Origin: Lysinibacillus sp. JNUCC-52
GTDB lineage: Bacteria; Bacillota; Bacilli; Bacillales_A; Planococcaceae
Length of the DNA: 64,000 bases
Assembly: GCF_015999545.1 (NCBI RefSeq)
Contig: NZ_CP065546.1
Coordinates: 2,822,001-2,886,000, forward strand
Reading direction: 5' to 3'
This document shows positions 8,685 through 17,493 of the stretch, piece after piece. A model generated the notes under the pieces. It ran no database searches. It was not told where the DNA came from and worked only from the letters and a program-made list of their open reading frames with translations. The position numbers and the translations under genes were made by a program. Numbering within the stretch: position 1 is the stretch's first letter; every line of letters starts with the position of its first letter.

Positions 8685-9008
8685 TTAGTAATAATAGCTA
8701 TCCGTCATCATTTCTGTAGCAACCCCTATTACAAACGAAATAATTGCTAAAATAATTGAAATCACAAAGCCAAACAAAGCAAATATTAAAGCAGACTTTG
8801 CGGCTTTTGGTTGTGAGTCTTTCCATATAAAATAGAGAATAATGCCAAGTAGTGGGAAGCAGCATAAGCTGAGTATGTTAACCCAAATATTTGGTTTATC
8901 ATCTTTTGCTACAGTTGCTTGGTTATTAAATTTTAAGACGTTGACACCACACTTGATACAAATTTCGGCATTCTCGTTAATGGTAGAACCACAATTAGGA
9001 CAATACAT
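8685..9008 (-). CDS. zinc-ribbon membrane protein (paralogue 1)
   Basis: 107-residue protein with an N-terminal zinc ribbon (MYCPNCGSTINENAEICIKCG, two CxxC pairs), a short polar linker, and two membrane segments (about 42-65 and 74-97). It shares the layout and wording (NCG...EICI.CG, W.NI..LCC.PL.G, AAKSAL.F) with the next gene upstream, so the two are paralogues. A purine-rich AGGGGG site precedes the ATG. Function unknown; the ribbon presumably sits in the cytoplasm. Confidence 0.85.
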   Translation of the reverse strand: MYCPNCGSTINENAEICIKCGVNVLKFNNQATVAKDDKPNIWVNILSLCCFPLLGIILYFIWKDSQPKAAKSALIFALFGFVISIILAIISFVIGVATEMMTDSYYY

Positions 9009-9082
9009 ATTAAAACCCCCTACATACTACAAAAATTCCTATTTCCCAACTTGTTCACTGTAGACCTATGTAATCCATATTT

Positions 9083-9364
9083 TTAGTAACTTAATAAACC
9101 AATCATGAACATTGCAATATAGAATAATACGATAATTCCTATGTTTATAAAGAAGAACATTAAAGCGGATTTAGCCGCAACTGGTTTTTCATTTTTCCAA
9201 ACAAAGAACATAATTAACCCAACAAGTGGCACACAACAAAGCGTAATAATGTTAACGCCCCAGTTTGGTTTGTCTTCTCCTCCAGCGTTTTTTACGCGGA
9301 CCCCACAATGGATACAAATTTCAGCATGTTCCGAAATATGTTCGCCACAGTTTTTACAATACAT
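9083..9364 (-). CDS. zinc-ribbon membrane protein (paralogue 2)
   Basis: 93 residues: N-terminal zinc ribbon (MYCKNCGEHISEHAEICIHCG), then two membrane helices (about 38-56 and 66-90). A GGAGG site lies just ahead of the ATG. It is separated by 21 bases from the DUF2085 gene and by 74 from paralogue 1, so the three are probably one transcript. Tandem duplication is the simplest origin for the pair. Function is unknown. Confidence 0.85.
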   Translation of the reverse strand: MYCKNCGEHISEHAEICIHCGVRVKNAGGEDKPNWGVNIITLCCVPLVGLIMFFVWKNEKPVAAKSALMFFFINIGIIVLFYIAMFMIGLLSY

Positions 9365-9385
9365 AATAGTACCTCCAATAGTTTG

Positions 9386-9748
9386 TTATAGATTTCTTCC
9401 AACATATTGACCAAGTAAGAAAAATTGATGACCAATAGTGAAAAAAATATAAATAATACCGATTCCACCCATTAATCCAGTAAGGAACCGTCTATTATTA
9501 TTACTTGTCCATTTACCAAATAATTGACCTGTACCGTCTATAGCCATTGGTAAAATTAATAAGGCGATAATCCATAAATCAAATATGCCTAAAAGTATGA
9601 CTAAAAATATGGATAAAAGATAACCTACAGCCATACCTGTACATCTTGCACATAGGGGAAATTTCTTCCCTTTATAATGGAAGGAACGGTCCGGTCTTTG
9701 ATGGCAAAAGAAAAAAACTCGCAATACAAAATTAAAAGTATTTGCCAA
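9386..9748 (-). CDS. DUF2085 membrane protein
   Basis: 120-residue integral membrane protein of the DUF2085 family. Family marks are FFFCHQRPDRSF, the KFPLCARCTG cysteine pair, and a D-G-T-G-Q segment in the second helix (MAIDGTGQLFG). Three to four membrane segments are visible. The paired Cys/His residues suggest metal or redox chemistry, but no function is established. It is the first gene of a likely three-gene transcript with the two zinc-ribbon proteins. Confidence 0.85.
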   Translation of the reverse strand: MANTFNFVLRVFFFCHQRPDRSFHYKGKKFPLCARCTGMAVGYLLSIFLVILLGIFDLWIIALLILPMAIDGTGQLFGKWTSNNNRRFLTGLMGGIGIIYIFFTIGHQFFLLGQYVGRNL

Positions 9749-9936
9749 ATTTGTAAACTCCCTTTATTATTCTAGCGTATAGTATATAACATAAATAGTA
9801 TTTTTGGAATATACTTCATAATTTAGTTTTTACTATAAAAAATTGGGTGAATAGAGATAGAAAGAAATATGACGGAGGATGATAGGGACTTTTAAAGTCC
9901 ACGGTGAGTTTCATAAATAACTGTGGAATATAAAAA

Positions 9937-9979
9937 AAACCACCTAAGATGTTCGTATAACAACGATTTAGGTAGTTTT
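9937..9979 (-). terminator. terminator of the MazG-like gene
   Basis: Stem of about 11 bp (AAACCACCTAA / TTAGGTAGTTT, one G-T pair) ending in A/T runs, 34 bases past the stop codon at 10013. Confidence 0.72.
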
Positions 9980-10012
9980 GTTATGTTTAAAACTTTTAAT
10001 TAGTGACTTCTA

Positions 10013-10330
10013 TTATGATTGATATCGTTTTGTTAGTTTATCTTTATGGCTTTCCATAATTTCTGTTAAATCAATTTCGTACTTATCAGCTAATATAAAT
10101 AAATTATCAAGAACATCGCCTAATTCTTCCTTTAAATTCTCCATTTGTTGTTCTTTTGATAGAGCTTTTTCATCTGGACGATCTCGCCCAATTTCAATTG
10201 TTCGGATGGCTTTTGAAACTTCACCAACTTCTTCCGTTAAAAAATTGACACGAATAAAGGGGTTTAACTCATACCAGCCTCGCTTTTTGTAAAATTCAGT
10301 TATCCACTTTTGGTATTCAAAAATATTCAA
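10013..10330 (-). CDS. MazG-like nucleotide pyrophosphohydrolase
   Basis: Single-domain all-alpha NTP pyrophosphatase of the MazG-like superfamily, 105 residues. The metal-binding pattern is complete: EEVGEVSKAIR (ExxE) in helix 2 and EELGDVLDNL (ExxxD) in helix 3. Such enzymes hydrolyse (d)NTPs to monophosphates, often as housekeeping of damaged nucleotides. It diverges from the LOG-family gene, with starts about 50 bases apart, so both may share a regulatory region. The exact substrate cannot be read from sequence. Confidence 0.88.
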   Translation of the reverse strand: MNIFEYQKWITEFYKKRGWYELNPFIRVNFLTEEVGEVSKAIRTIEIGRDRPDEKALSKEQQMENLKEELGDVLDNLFILADKYEIDLTEIMESHKDKLTKRYQS

Positions 10331-10382
10331 TGAAAATCACTCCTTATACTTCTATAATGATAGCATAAAGGAGGAATTGAAT

Positions 10383-10943
10383 TTGAATATTGCAGTTTAT
10401 TGTGGCGCAAGTCTAGGTAACAATGATTTATTTGTAGAGGCAGCAAAATCACTTGGAAAATGGATTGCGGAAAATGGTCATACTTTAGTATATGGTGGAG
10501 GAAAAGCTGGTCTAATGGGGATCATTGCAGACGAAGTTTTATTACATAATGGTAAAGTAATCGGCATTATTCCGACATTTTTAGTAGATCGAGAGCTAAG
10601 TCATCCTAATTTAACTCGTTTAGAAGTTGTGCATTCTATGTCTGAACGGAAAAATAGAATGATTGAATTAGGAGACTGCTATATTGCACTGCCTGGGGGT
10701 CCTGGAACTTTAGAAGAAATCTCTGAAGTAATTTCATGGGCAAGAATTGGCCAACACCAAAATCCATGTATTTTATTTAATGTAGATGGCTACTATGATA
10801 AATTAAAAGAATTTTATGATGATATGGTAACAAACGGTTTTTTAACTGAAGCAGATAAAAAAGCAATGTTATTTTCCAACTCATTTATCGAAATTGAACA
10901 ATTTATTACAAACCATACACCACTATTAGTACGAACATATTAA
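10383..10943 (+). CDS. LOG family protein (TIGR00730 Rossmann fold)
   Basis: Nucleotide 5'-monophosphate phosphoribohydrolase-like protein of the LOG family (the plant cytokinin-activating enzyme family). Motifs are VYCGAS near the N terminus, LVYGGGKAGLMG, the S-E-R-K segment (MSERKNRM) and the catalytic PGGPGTLEE. The full length of 186 residues fits. I place the start at the TTG at 10383, because AAGGAGG at 10368-10374 is 8 bases away; the TTG at 10377 is only 2 bases from it. It could cleave purine monophosphates to base plus ribose-5-phosphate; the physiological substrate in Firmicutes is not settled. Confidence 0.88.
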   Translation: MNIAVYCGASLGNNDLFVEAAKSLGKWIAENGHTLVYGGGKAGLMGIIADEVLLHNGKVIGIIPTFLVDRELSHPNLTRLEVVHSMSERKNRMIELGDCYIALPGGPGTLEEISEVISWARIGQHQNPCILFNVDGYYDKLKEFYDDMVTNGFLTEADKKAMLFSNSFIEIEQFITNHTPLLVRTY

Positions 10944-11006
10944 TTTTTTTAAAAAAAGTCTCTGATATACTGAATGTTATCTTCTGAAACAGAAATGGGG
11001 ATTTAT

Positions 11007-11537
11007 ATGGAAAGAGAACGTAATGTTATTTTGTATATAGGTACTTCAATTGATGGTTTTATTGCAAATGATGATGGTACATTAGAGTGGTTGGAGACTA
11101 CGGAAGTAGAAGGCGATTCGGGTTACAATTCCCTTCTTAATAGAATAGATACTGTTGTGATGGGAAAGGGAACATATGATACCATTCGAGGATTTGACAT
11201 AGACTATCCTTATAGTGATTATAAAAACTATGTGTTTTCTAAATCTGTCAGCGATTCTGATGAATATGCTTCATTTATAAATAAAGATGTAGAGGCGTTC
11301 ATTAACAATTTAAAACAACAGCCTGGTAAAGATATATGGTTAATTGGCGGAGGAAAATTAGCACGTGAATTTTTTAAAGGAAATTTAATTGACGAATTCC
11401 AACTAGCCATCGCCCCTATTATTTTAGGGAAGGGCATCTCTCTTTATAATGGTGATGATATTACCCAAAAATATAGTTTAATGAAAACAGAAAAGTTAGG
11501 TCAACTTGCTGTGCTTCATTATAAAAAAATTAAATAA
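11007..11537 (+). CDS. dihydrofolate reductase family protein (RibD C-terminal domain, YyaP/YwjB type)
   Basis: 177-residue NAD(P)H-dependent reductase with the DHFR/RibD C-terminal fold: YIGTSIDGFIAN at the N terminus, VMGKGTYDTI and the nucleotide-binding IWLIGGGKLAREF. Members such as YyaP and YwjB have no assigned substrate and are not the essential FolA. An ATG at 11007 is chosen because AAATGGGG precedes it by 6 bases; the frame is open to an earlier ATG (10974) lacking a site. Its short distance from the LOG gene (63 bases) and the following terminator leave open whether they are co-transcribed. Confidence 0.87.
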   Translation: MERERNVILYIGTSIDGFIANDDGTLEWLETTEVEGDSGYNSLLNRIDTVVMGKGTYDTIRGFDIDYPYSDYKNYVFSKSVSDSDEYASFINKDVEAFINNLKQQPGKDIWLIGGGKLAREFFKGNLIDEFQLAIAPIILGKGISLYNGDDITQKYSLMKTEKLGQLAVLHYKKIK

Positions 11538-11540
11538 ATA

Positions 11541-11580
11541 ACAAACAAACTCGCCAATTTTTGTGGCGAGTTTTGTTTAT
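11541..11580 (+). terminator. intrinsic terminator of the DHFR-like gene
   Basis: AACTCGCCA / TGGCGAGTT stem around a 7-base loop, followed by TTGTTTATTG. It is 10 bases after the stop codon. Confidence 0.82.
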
Positions 11581-11709
11581 TGTATAAGCAGGATACAAGA
11601 AATCCGCTTTTTTTCTCGAATTTATAATTTGTTTATATTTGCGATATATGCAGTTTAGAACTGGGCTTCATAATTACGTATAAGCAAATGATAAGGGAGA
11701 GAACATTAA

Positions 11710-12678
11710 ATGAATAACAAATTAAAATTCGCAACACTCGCTATTTTTAGTTCAGTGACAATATTAACTGCATGCTCGGATTCAGGGTCAGAGAAAAACG
11801 AGGCAGACAATGCAGTCGTGCAAAATGATCAAGCGGAGGCTAATAAAGCTGAGCAACAACTGACAAAGGGACAAACATTAGCGAATATTTTAAGCAGTAC
11901 AAATTGGCAAGGTACGCGTGTTTATGACAAAGATAACAATGATTTAACTGAGGAGAATGCTGGGTTTATCGGCTTAGCAAAATACGATTCTGAAACAGGT
12001 CGCTATGAATTCTTTGATGCGAAAACAGGGAAGACGCGAGGCGATGAGGGTACATTCTTTATGACAAACGATGGTATAAAGCGTATTTTAATTTCAGATA
12101 CAATGAAATATCAAGCAGTTGTTGAAATAACGGCGTTAGATGAAGAAGTCTTTACATACAAACGTATGGGGAAAGATATAAACGGTAATGACGTAGAAGT
12201 ATTTGTAGAGCATATACCATATGAAAATGATTTAGCGTTTACTAACGAGGGCAAAACATTAACTACTTCTACAGGAGATATTAATACTAGTGTAGATGGA
12301 GATGAAATCCTTGGCAAAACATTATGGCAAGGAACAAAGGTACTTGATGAAAAAGGAAATGATGTCACAGAGTTTAATGGGAATTTTTTAAGTGTCGCTA
12401 AGTTTGAAGCGGACACAAATAAATACGAATTTTTTAATAGAGAGACAGGAGAGAGTCGTGGAGATTACGGTTACTTTGATGTCATTGACGACAATAAAAT
12501 TCGCGCACATGTAGCGATTGGCGAAAATAAATATGGTGCTGCATTGGAACTTACGGAATTAAATGACGACAAGTTTACGTATAAGCGTGTAGGTAAGGAT
12601 GCAGATGACAATGAGATTACAATCTTCGTAGAGCATGAGCCATATAAGGGAGATTTCAAACCTACATTCAGTTTTTAA
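11710..12678 (+). CDS. lipoprotein with two DUF4822 repeats
   Basis: Surface lipoprotein of 322 residues. The signal peptide ends in the lipobox LTAC (Cys22), followed by an acidic, Asn/Gln-rich linker. Two homologous blocks follow (about 57-178 and 199-316). Each has NWQGT or LWQGT, a VYDK/VLDEKGND strand, a KYD/KFE..(R/K)YEFF block, TG(K/E)(T/S)RGD, FTYKR.GKD and a closing FVEH.PY. This matches the DUF4822 family as I remember it. AAGGGAGAG lies about 8 bases before the ATG. The kinase gene starts 69 bases downstream with only a weak hairpin between, so read-through into the two-component operon is possible. No function is known. Confidence 0.85.
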   Translation: MNNKLKFATLAIFSSVTILTACSDSGSEKNEADNAVVQNDQAEANKAEQQLTKGQTLANILSSTNWQGTRVYDKDNNDLTEENAGFIGLAKYDSETGRYEFFDAKTGKTRGDEGTFFMTNDGIKRILISDTMKYQAVVEITALDEEVFTYKRMGKDINGNDVEVFVEHIPYENDLAFTNEGKTLTTSTGDINTSVDGDEILGKTLWQGTKVLDEKGNDVTEFNGNFLSVAKFEADTNKYEFFNRETGESRGDYGYFDVIDDNKIRAHVAIGENKYGAALELTELNDDKFTYKRVGKDADDNEITIFVEHEPYKGDFKPTFSF

Positions 12679-12747
12679 AATTACCATAAAGTCCATTACT
12701 TGAAAAAGTAAGGAATCTCCTTTATAAATTGAGGAAAGGAGATCAAT

Positions 12748-14199
12748 ATGACAATTAAGAATAGATTTTTAACTTCTTATATCGGCGGTATTATGATTGC
12801 AAGTGTTTCTATTCTATCCATTTTATGCATTGTTTTTTATGTGACGACAGGGTCTGTTCCAACACCTAAAACATTGTATCAAACTTTTACAAAGCAACGC
12901 TCCTTGAGCCCTGAAGAGGAGCTTGCTTATGTAAAGCTACGTAATATTGCCAAAGAGGATCCAGACAGGCTTTTAGTGCAAGATATGCAAAAAAGTTTTC
13001 AACAGATTGAGAACAGGTCACTTGGAGTTGTCATTCGTCATGAAGAGGAAATTGTATATTATTCACAAGGGTTAGTAGAAAGATCGCTTGTCGTGCATTT
13101 TCCGACGTTTGATACGAATAATATTGAAACAAAGGGCACCATCGATAATGCTGGAGGATTGTACCGTTATATTAAGTTCGACTTTTATTATAGCGACAAG
13201 TCCAAGGGAAGCGTTTTAGTGTTGAAAAAAGAAAACAGTTTTTTAGATTTCCTTACTAAATGGGGAATTATTATTATTTTCATCATCCTTCTAGTCTCGT
13301 TTGCCGCAATGCTTTTTTTAAATCAACTTTTACACAAGACCATTATTAAACCTCTCGAAAATTTAGGACAGACCATGTCTGAAATACGAGAGGGTGATTT
13401 AATGATTGAAGCACCGACACTCCCTGCTAATACAGCAAGGGAAGTACATGAGCTGACAGCTAATTTTGAGAGTATGCGCTCAGCACTTTTTGATTCTATT
13501 CAGGAGCAACGCAATCTTGAAAAAAACCGTAAAGACCTAATAGCAAGTATTTCTCATGATTTAAAAACACCGATTACAACGATTATTGGGTATGTTGAAG
13601 GTTTACAGGAAGGCGTTGCAGAAACGCCTGAAAAGCGTGAAAAGTATTTAAAGACCATTCATTCTAAATCACTTGCATTAAACCGATTAATTGAAGAACT
13701 TTTTCTTTATTCTAAGTTTGATGCTGAGGCTGTTCAGCTACATTTTGAGCGTATACAGATTGGCAAGTTTCTTACACATATAGTGGAGGAGTTTCAATTA
13801 TACAATCGAGAAGTACAGTTAGCATTAAATGTAGTGGAAGATGTCTATGTTTATATTGATCGTATGCAGATGAATCGAGCAATCGCTAACTTAATTGAAA
13901 ATAGTATGAAGTTTAAAAAGCCAAATGAACCTTTATGTATGATATTAGAAGTAGTGGCAGTTAATCAACTTGTTGAAATTGTTGTAAAGGATAATGGGCA
14001 AGGCATTTCAGAGCACCAACTCCCATATGTATTCGATCATTTTTATCGTGGTGAGGAAGCCCGTACTTCGACGACAGGTGGTAGCGGTCTGGGGCTTGCA
14101 ATTGTAAAGCAAATCGTTGAAAAGCATAATGGACAAGTAAAAATTCAAAGTAAGCTACATTTTGGTACAACGGTAACAATAATCTTGGAAAAGGCTTAA
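12748..14199 (+). CDS. membrane sensor histidine kinase
   Basis: Two-component sensor, 483 residues. Membrane helix 1 at about 9-32, an extracellular region of about 140 residues, helix 2 at about 172-193, then HAMP (about 195-248), HisKA with phospho-acceptor His270 (SISHDLKTP) and HATPase_c (N box NLIENSMKF, G1 DNGQGIS, F box FDHFYRGEEA, G2 GSGLGLAIV). AGGAAAGGAG lies just before the ATG. It is followed 18 bases later by its response regulator, so gene order is kinase first, the reverse of the common order. The stimulus is unknown; neighbouring lipoproteins suggest an envelope signal. Confidence 0.92.
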   Translation: MTIKNRFLTSYIGGIMIASVSILSILCIVFYVTTGSVPTPKTLYQTFTKQRSLSPEEELAYVKLRNIAKEDPDRLLVQDMQKSFQQIENRSLGVVIRHEEEIVYYSQGLVERSLVVHFPTFDTNNIETKGTIDNAGGLYRYIKFDFYYSDKSKGSVLVLKKENSFLDFLTKWGIIIIFIILLVSFAAMLFLNQLLHKTIIKPLENLGQTMSEIREGDLMIEAPTLPANTAREVHELTANFESMRSALFDSIQEQRNLEKNRKDLIASISHDLKTPITTIIGYVEGLQEGVAETPEKREKYLKTIHSKSLALNRLIEELFLYSKFDAEAVQLHFERIQIGKFLTHIVEEFQLYNREVQLALNVVEDVYVYIDRMQMNRAIANLIENSMKFKKPNEPLCMILEVVAVNQLVEIVVKDNGQGISEHQLPYVFDHFYRGEEARTSTTGGSGLGLAIVKQIVEKHNGQVKIQSKLHFGTTVTIILEKA

Positions 14200-14217
14200 A
14201 GGAAGTGTCGATGACTG

Positions 14218-14910
14218 ATGCCATCACGAATATTAATCATTGAAGATGATATTAGCATTGCAGAATTGCAAAGAGATTATTTAGAAATTCATGAAATAGA
14301 GGCGGAAATTGTAACAGACGGTTTTGAAGGATTGAATCGAGCATTAAATGAGCCTTTTGATTTAATTGTCGTTGATTTAATGCTCCCTTCAATGAACGGT
14401 TTTGACATTTGTCGACGCATTCGTGAAAAGAAAAACATTCCACTCATAATTGTTTCTGCAAAAAAAGAGGATATTGATAAGATAAGAGGGCTTGGCTTAG
14501 GCGCGGATGATTATATAACAAAGCCATTTAGTCCTAGTGAGTTCGTCGCTCGTGTACAAGCGCATAGTAAACGTTACAAGCAGCTGACAGGTAGTGAACA
14601 AGCACAGGATTATTTGGAGATGAAAAATATTATTGTTGATAAAGCCGCTCGCAAAGTATTCGTTTTAGGTCAGGAAGTTATTTTTACAACGAAGGAATTT
14701 GACCTACTCGTGTTTTTTATGGAGCATCCAAATCGTGTATGGACAAAGGAGCAACTTTTCCGTCAATTATGGTATATGGATGACTTAGATGGAGATGTTT
14801 TTACAGTTGTTGTCCATGTTGGGCGCATTCGGGATAAGTTAAAAAAGGGAAAACTATCAGAGCTGCCTATCGAGACAATTTGGGGAAGCGGATATCGATT
14901 TAATAATTGA
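14218..14910 (+). CDS. OmpR/PhoB-family response regulator
   Basis: 230 residues. Receiver domain with the acidic pair D10/D11, phosphorylation Asp53 (VVDLMLP), a switch Ser (IIVSAKK) and Lys in YITKPF. The C-terminal winged helix (about 130-230) ends in the family GSGYRF. The ATG at 14218 is the only start fitting the frame, with GGAAG 12 bases upstream. It lies between its cognate kinase and an ankyrin lipoprotein gene (28 bases downstream), so the three form one operon. Targets are unknown. Confidence 0.93.
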   Translation: MPSRILIIEDDISIAELQRDYLEIHEIEAEIVTDGFEGLNRALNEPFDLIVVDLMLPSMNGFDICRRIREKKNIPLIIVSAKKEDIDKIRGLGLGADDYITKPFSPSEFVARVQAHSKRYKQLTGSEQAQDYLEMKNIIVDKAARKVFVLGQEVIFTTKEFDLLVFFMEHPNRVWTKEQLFRQLWYMDDLDGDVFTVVVHVGRIRDKLKKGKLSELPIETIWGSGYRFNN

Positions 14911-14938
14911 CAATCTCCTTGTGAAAGGACGGTTTTAC

Positions 14939-15610
14939 ATGAAATATTTTATAAGTATTGTAAGTGTATTATTCATACTCACAGGGTGTAACGAGAAGGG
15001 GGAGGAAAACCATATGGCACAACAATCAGGTAAGCTGATTCAAGCGGTTGAAAACAATGATGTAGAAAAAGTGCAAAAAATTTTACAGGATTCAACTTAT
15101 CCAATTAATGAAACAAATGATAAAGGGGAAACGCCTTTATTAATTGCTACACATGAAAATTATATAGAGGTGGCAAAATTATTAATTGATGTGGGTGCTG
15201 ATATTAATCAACAGGATCATATTCAGGATAGCGCTTATTTATATGCAGGTGCACAAGGAAAAACAGAGATTTTAAAATATATGATTGAGCATGCGGAACC
15301 AAATCAAAATATTGTCAATCGCTATGGAGGAAATGCTTTAATCCCTGCAGCTGAAAAAGGACATTTACACAATGTGAAGCTGCTTTTACAAGATGGTAAA
15401 GTAGATATCGATCATCAAAATAATTTTGGCTATACGGCATTAATTGAAGCAGTCGCATTGACTGACGGCTCCGTAGTGTATCAGCAAATTGTTCAAGAAT
15501 TATTAGCATACAACGCCAATAAGGAACTTCGAGACAATTCGGGAAAGACAGCGCTGGATTATGCCAAAGAGATGGGCTATACAAAAATGATCGAGATGTT
15601 AGAAGAATAG
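14939..15610 (+). CDS. ankyrin-repeat lipoprotein
   Basis: 223-residue lipoprotein: signal peptide with lipobox LTGC (Cys at about 17), then four to five ankyrin repeats. They are recognisable from KGETPLLIATHENYIEVAKLL, DSAYLYAGAQGKTEILKYM, GGNALIPAAEKGHLHNVKLLL and GKTALDYAKEMGY. The ATG at 14939 is preferred over a GTG at 14921 because AAAGGA precedes it by a normal distance and the lipoprotein signal then begins directly. Ankyrin repeats imply protein binding outside the membrane. As third gene of the kinase-regulator operon it may be an accessory sensor or a regulated output. Confidence 0.88.
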   Translation: MKYFISIVSVLFILTGCNEKGEENHMAQQSGKLIQAVENNDVEKVQKILQDSTYPINETNDKGETPLLIATHENYIEVAKLLIDVGADINQQDHIQDSAYLYAGAQGKTEILKYMIEHAEPNQNIVNRYGGNALIPAAEKGHLHNVKLLLQDGKVDIDHQNNFGYTALIEAVALTDGSVVYQQIVQELLAYNANKELRDNSGKTALDYAKEMGYTKMIEMLEE

Positions 15611-15634
15611 TCGAAAGATAACAAGATTAAAAAG

Positions 15635-15677
15635 AACACCTAGGACGTTTTTATTACAACGTTCTAGGTGTTTTTTT
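15635..15677 (+). terminator. intrinsic terminator of the kinase-regulator-ankyrin operon
   Basis: A 15-bp stem (AACACCTAGGACGTT / AACGTTCTAGGTGTT, one G-T pair) and 8-base loop followed by seven T. Confidence 0.92.
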
Positions 15678-16099
15678 AAAAGGAATTAGCTAAAAATGTG
15701 GAATAAAAACTTGTATTTTAAGGGCTAATAAGCTACACGGTGCCCCGTGCAAACACACTGGTAGCATGGTGTATACATAAGTTCAACTATTATAGCGCCC
15801 GTTTTTGGGCTAAAATAACAAAGTTCATATATTTGACACATTATAAGTATCGGGTTACTATTGCGAAGGTAGTTTAATTTTAAACTAAATTATATATCAA
15901 AAGAACTAGGAGGGAATTGGAAATAAAATTGGCAGTATTCATTTAGTACATTCTAAGTATATTAATATAAAAAAATTCTATTTGACCAATGATGTTTTAT
16001 ATCTTTTTCAAACTAGAGAAAGATTTTAATGATTATTAAAAAATAGAATGAAATTTTTGTGTAAAAGTAAAATCCAATATACGAATCGGGGACAGCATT
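15678..16099. other. 422-bp intergenic region before the MFS gene
   Basis: Very AT-rich. It holds a short inverted repeat CACGG-TGCC-CCGTG near 15737 and an AGGAGGG ribosome-like site at about 15908 followed by a nine-codon TTG ORF ending at 15946. Neither is convincing as a gene. The MFS promoter must lie here, but I cannot fix it. Confidence 0.4.
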
Positions 16100-17365
16100 A
16101 TGAGTCAGTCAAAGAAAAAAATCCACTATGCTTGGTGGGTGTTATTAGGGTTAGTTGTTATGGTCGGAGCTGCAAAAGGTGGCATTGCGACTACAGGCGG
16201 ATTATTTTTAACCCCAGTTACTGAAGATTTGGGTATTGGTATGGGCAGTTTAACATTGTACTTTAGTATAGCTTCAATTGTCACAATGCTCTCCTTACCA
16301 GTTGCAGGTAAGATGATAGCTAAATACAATATTAGAATACTGTTAGTAGTAGCTGTTACGTTAGAGGCAGGAGCCTATGCAATGTTTGGATTCATGAATT
16401 CCGTATGGGGTTGGTATTTGTTTGCTATCCCTATGGCAATGGGATCTGTAGTCGTAACACAATTAGCAGGTCCTGTACTTATTAATAATTGGTTTAAAAA
16501 ACATAAAGGTTTAGCTTTAGGTATTATGGTTGGCGCTGGTGGTTTAATAGGTGCTTTCCTTCAACCAGTTGCAGGCAACTTAATTGCTAGTGCAGGTTGG
16601 AGAAATACGTATATTTTCTTAGGTGTAGGAGTAATGGCGATTGTTATCCCAATTGTCTTATTAACGATTAGAAAAGCTCCACAACACATGGGTTTACAGC
16701 CATATGGTATGGATGAAGTGAAGGAAGATAAGAACGATACGGTTCATACGATAACAAACAGTGGCGTTGCAGCAACTATAGCTAAAAAATCCAGTGCGTT
16801 TTATTTTTTAGTATTTTTCTTCTTCTGTGAAACTTCTATAGCCGCATTTAACCAACATGTTGCGCCATTTGCGATGGGATTAGGTTATGATGTGAAGTTT
16901 GCGGGTAATGCTATGGGTACTTGGTCGGTAGGAGTTGTAATAGGGGCATTATTTTTCGGCTTCCTAAGCGATAAAATAGGCGTGAAGAACACAGCAATTT
17001 CTGCTATGCTTTTAGGATTAGTTCCAGTAGGACTTCTTTTATTAGTGCCTGAAAATCCATTGGTTTTTAAAACAGCTACTGGTTTATATGGATTTGTTGT
17101 GGCATCTCTAGGAACATTAGGGCCACTGTTAACAACAGCTTTATTTGGTAATAGAGAGTTCAGTCAAATTTATGGACTTGCCATAACAGGCTTAGCAGTT
17201 GCAGGCATTGTTGCGTTACCTATCTATGGATTTATTTTTGAATTTACAGGTAGTTACACGTATGTTTTGGATACTATTTTTATCATGTTGTTGTTAAATG
17301 TGGGTGCAATTTTAATGGCCTTTAAAGGTAAAAAGAAATTAGAAAAAGCAGGATTGTGGAATTAA
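16100..17365 (+). CDS. MFS transporter, oxalate/formate antiporter-like (OFA/MCT type)
   Basis: 421 residues, 12 membrane segments with a charged central loop (about 195-225). The start (KKIHYAWWVLLGLVVM), the GGLFLTPVTEDLG segment after helix 1 and the GW.NTYIFLG block are typical of the MCT/OFA branch of the major facilitator family, which moves monocarboxylates and small organic acids. The paired half at 270-290 (GFLSDKIGVKN) is the second MFS loop signature. A weak GGGGA precedes the ATG. It is a single gene ended by a strong terminator. The substrate is not predictable. Confidence 0.86.
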   Translation: MSQSKKKIHYAWWVLLGLVVMVGAAKGGIATTGGLFLTPVTEDLGIGMGSLTLYFSIASIVTMLSLPVAGKMIAKYNIRILLVVAVTLEAGAYAMFGFMNSVWGWYLFAIPMAMGSVVVTQLAGPVLINNWFKKHKGLALGIMVGAGGLIGAFLQPVAGNLIASAGWRNTYIFLGVGVMAIVIPIVLLTIRKAPQHMGLQPYGMDEVKEDKNDTVHTITNSGVAATIAKKSSAFYFLVFFFFCETSIAAFNQHVAPFAMGLGYDVKFAGNAMGTWSVGVVIGALFFGFLSDKIGVKNTAISAMLLGLVPVGLLLLVPENPLVFKTATGLYGFVVASLGTLGPLLTTALFGNREFSQIYGLAITGLAVAGIVALPIYGFIFEFTGSYTYVLDTIFIMLLLNVGAILMAFKGKKKLEKAGLWN

Positions 17366-17437
17366 CAATAAGAAAGCATCCTCTATCTAATTGACGATAA
17401 TGAACGAGTTAAAATTATATTATATGTATATACAGGT

Positions 17438-17490
17438 AAAATACCCCTAAATTATTAGACACGACAGTTAACAATTTAGGGGTATTTTTT
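17438..17490. terminator. bidirectional terminator between the MFS and ATL genes
   Basis: A perfect 16-bp stem (AAAATACCCCTAAATT / AATTTAGGGGTATTTT) with a 19-base loop lies between convergent genes, and each strand ends in a T run. Confidence 0.9.
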
Positions 17491-17493
17491 CCT

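Noticed and set aside
9886-9900. GGACTTT-T-AAAGTCC hairpin upstream of the DUF2085 gene
   Set aside because: Too short, no loop, no T run and not near a start codon.
15908-15946. AGGAGGG followed by a nine-codon TTG frame, possible leader peptide
   Set aside because: No attenuator-like hairpins follow and the MFS start is about 150 bases away; likely chance.
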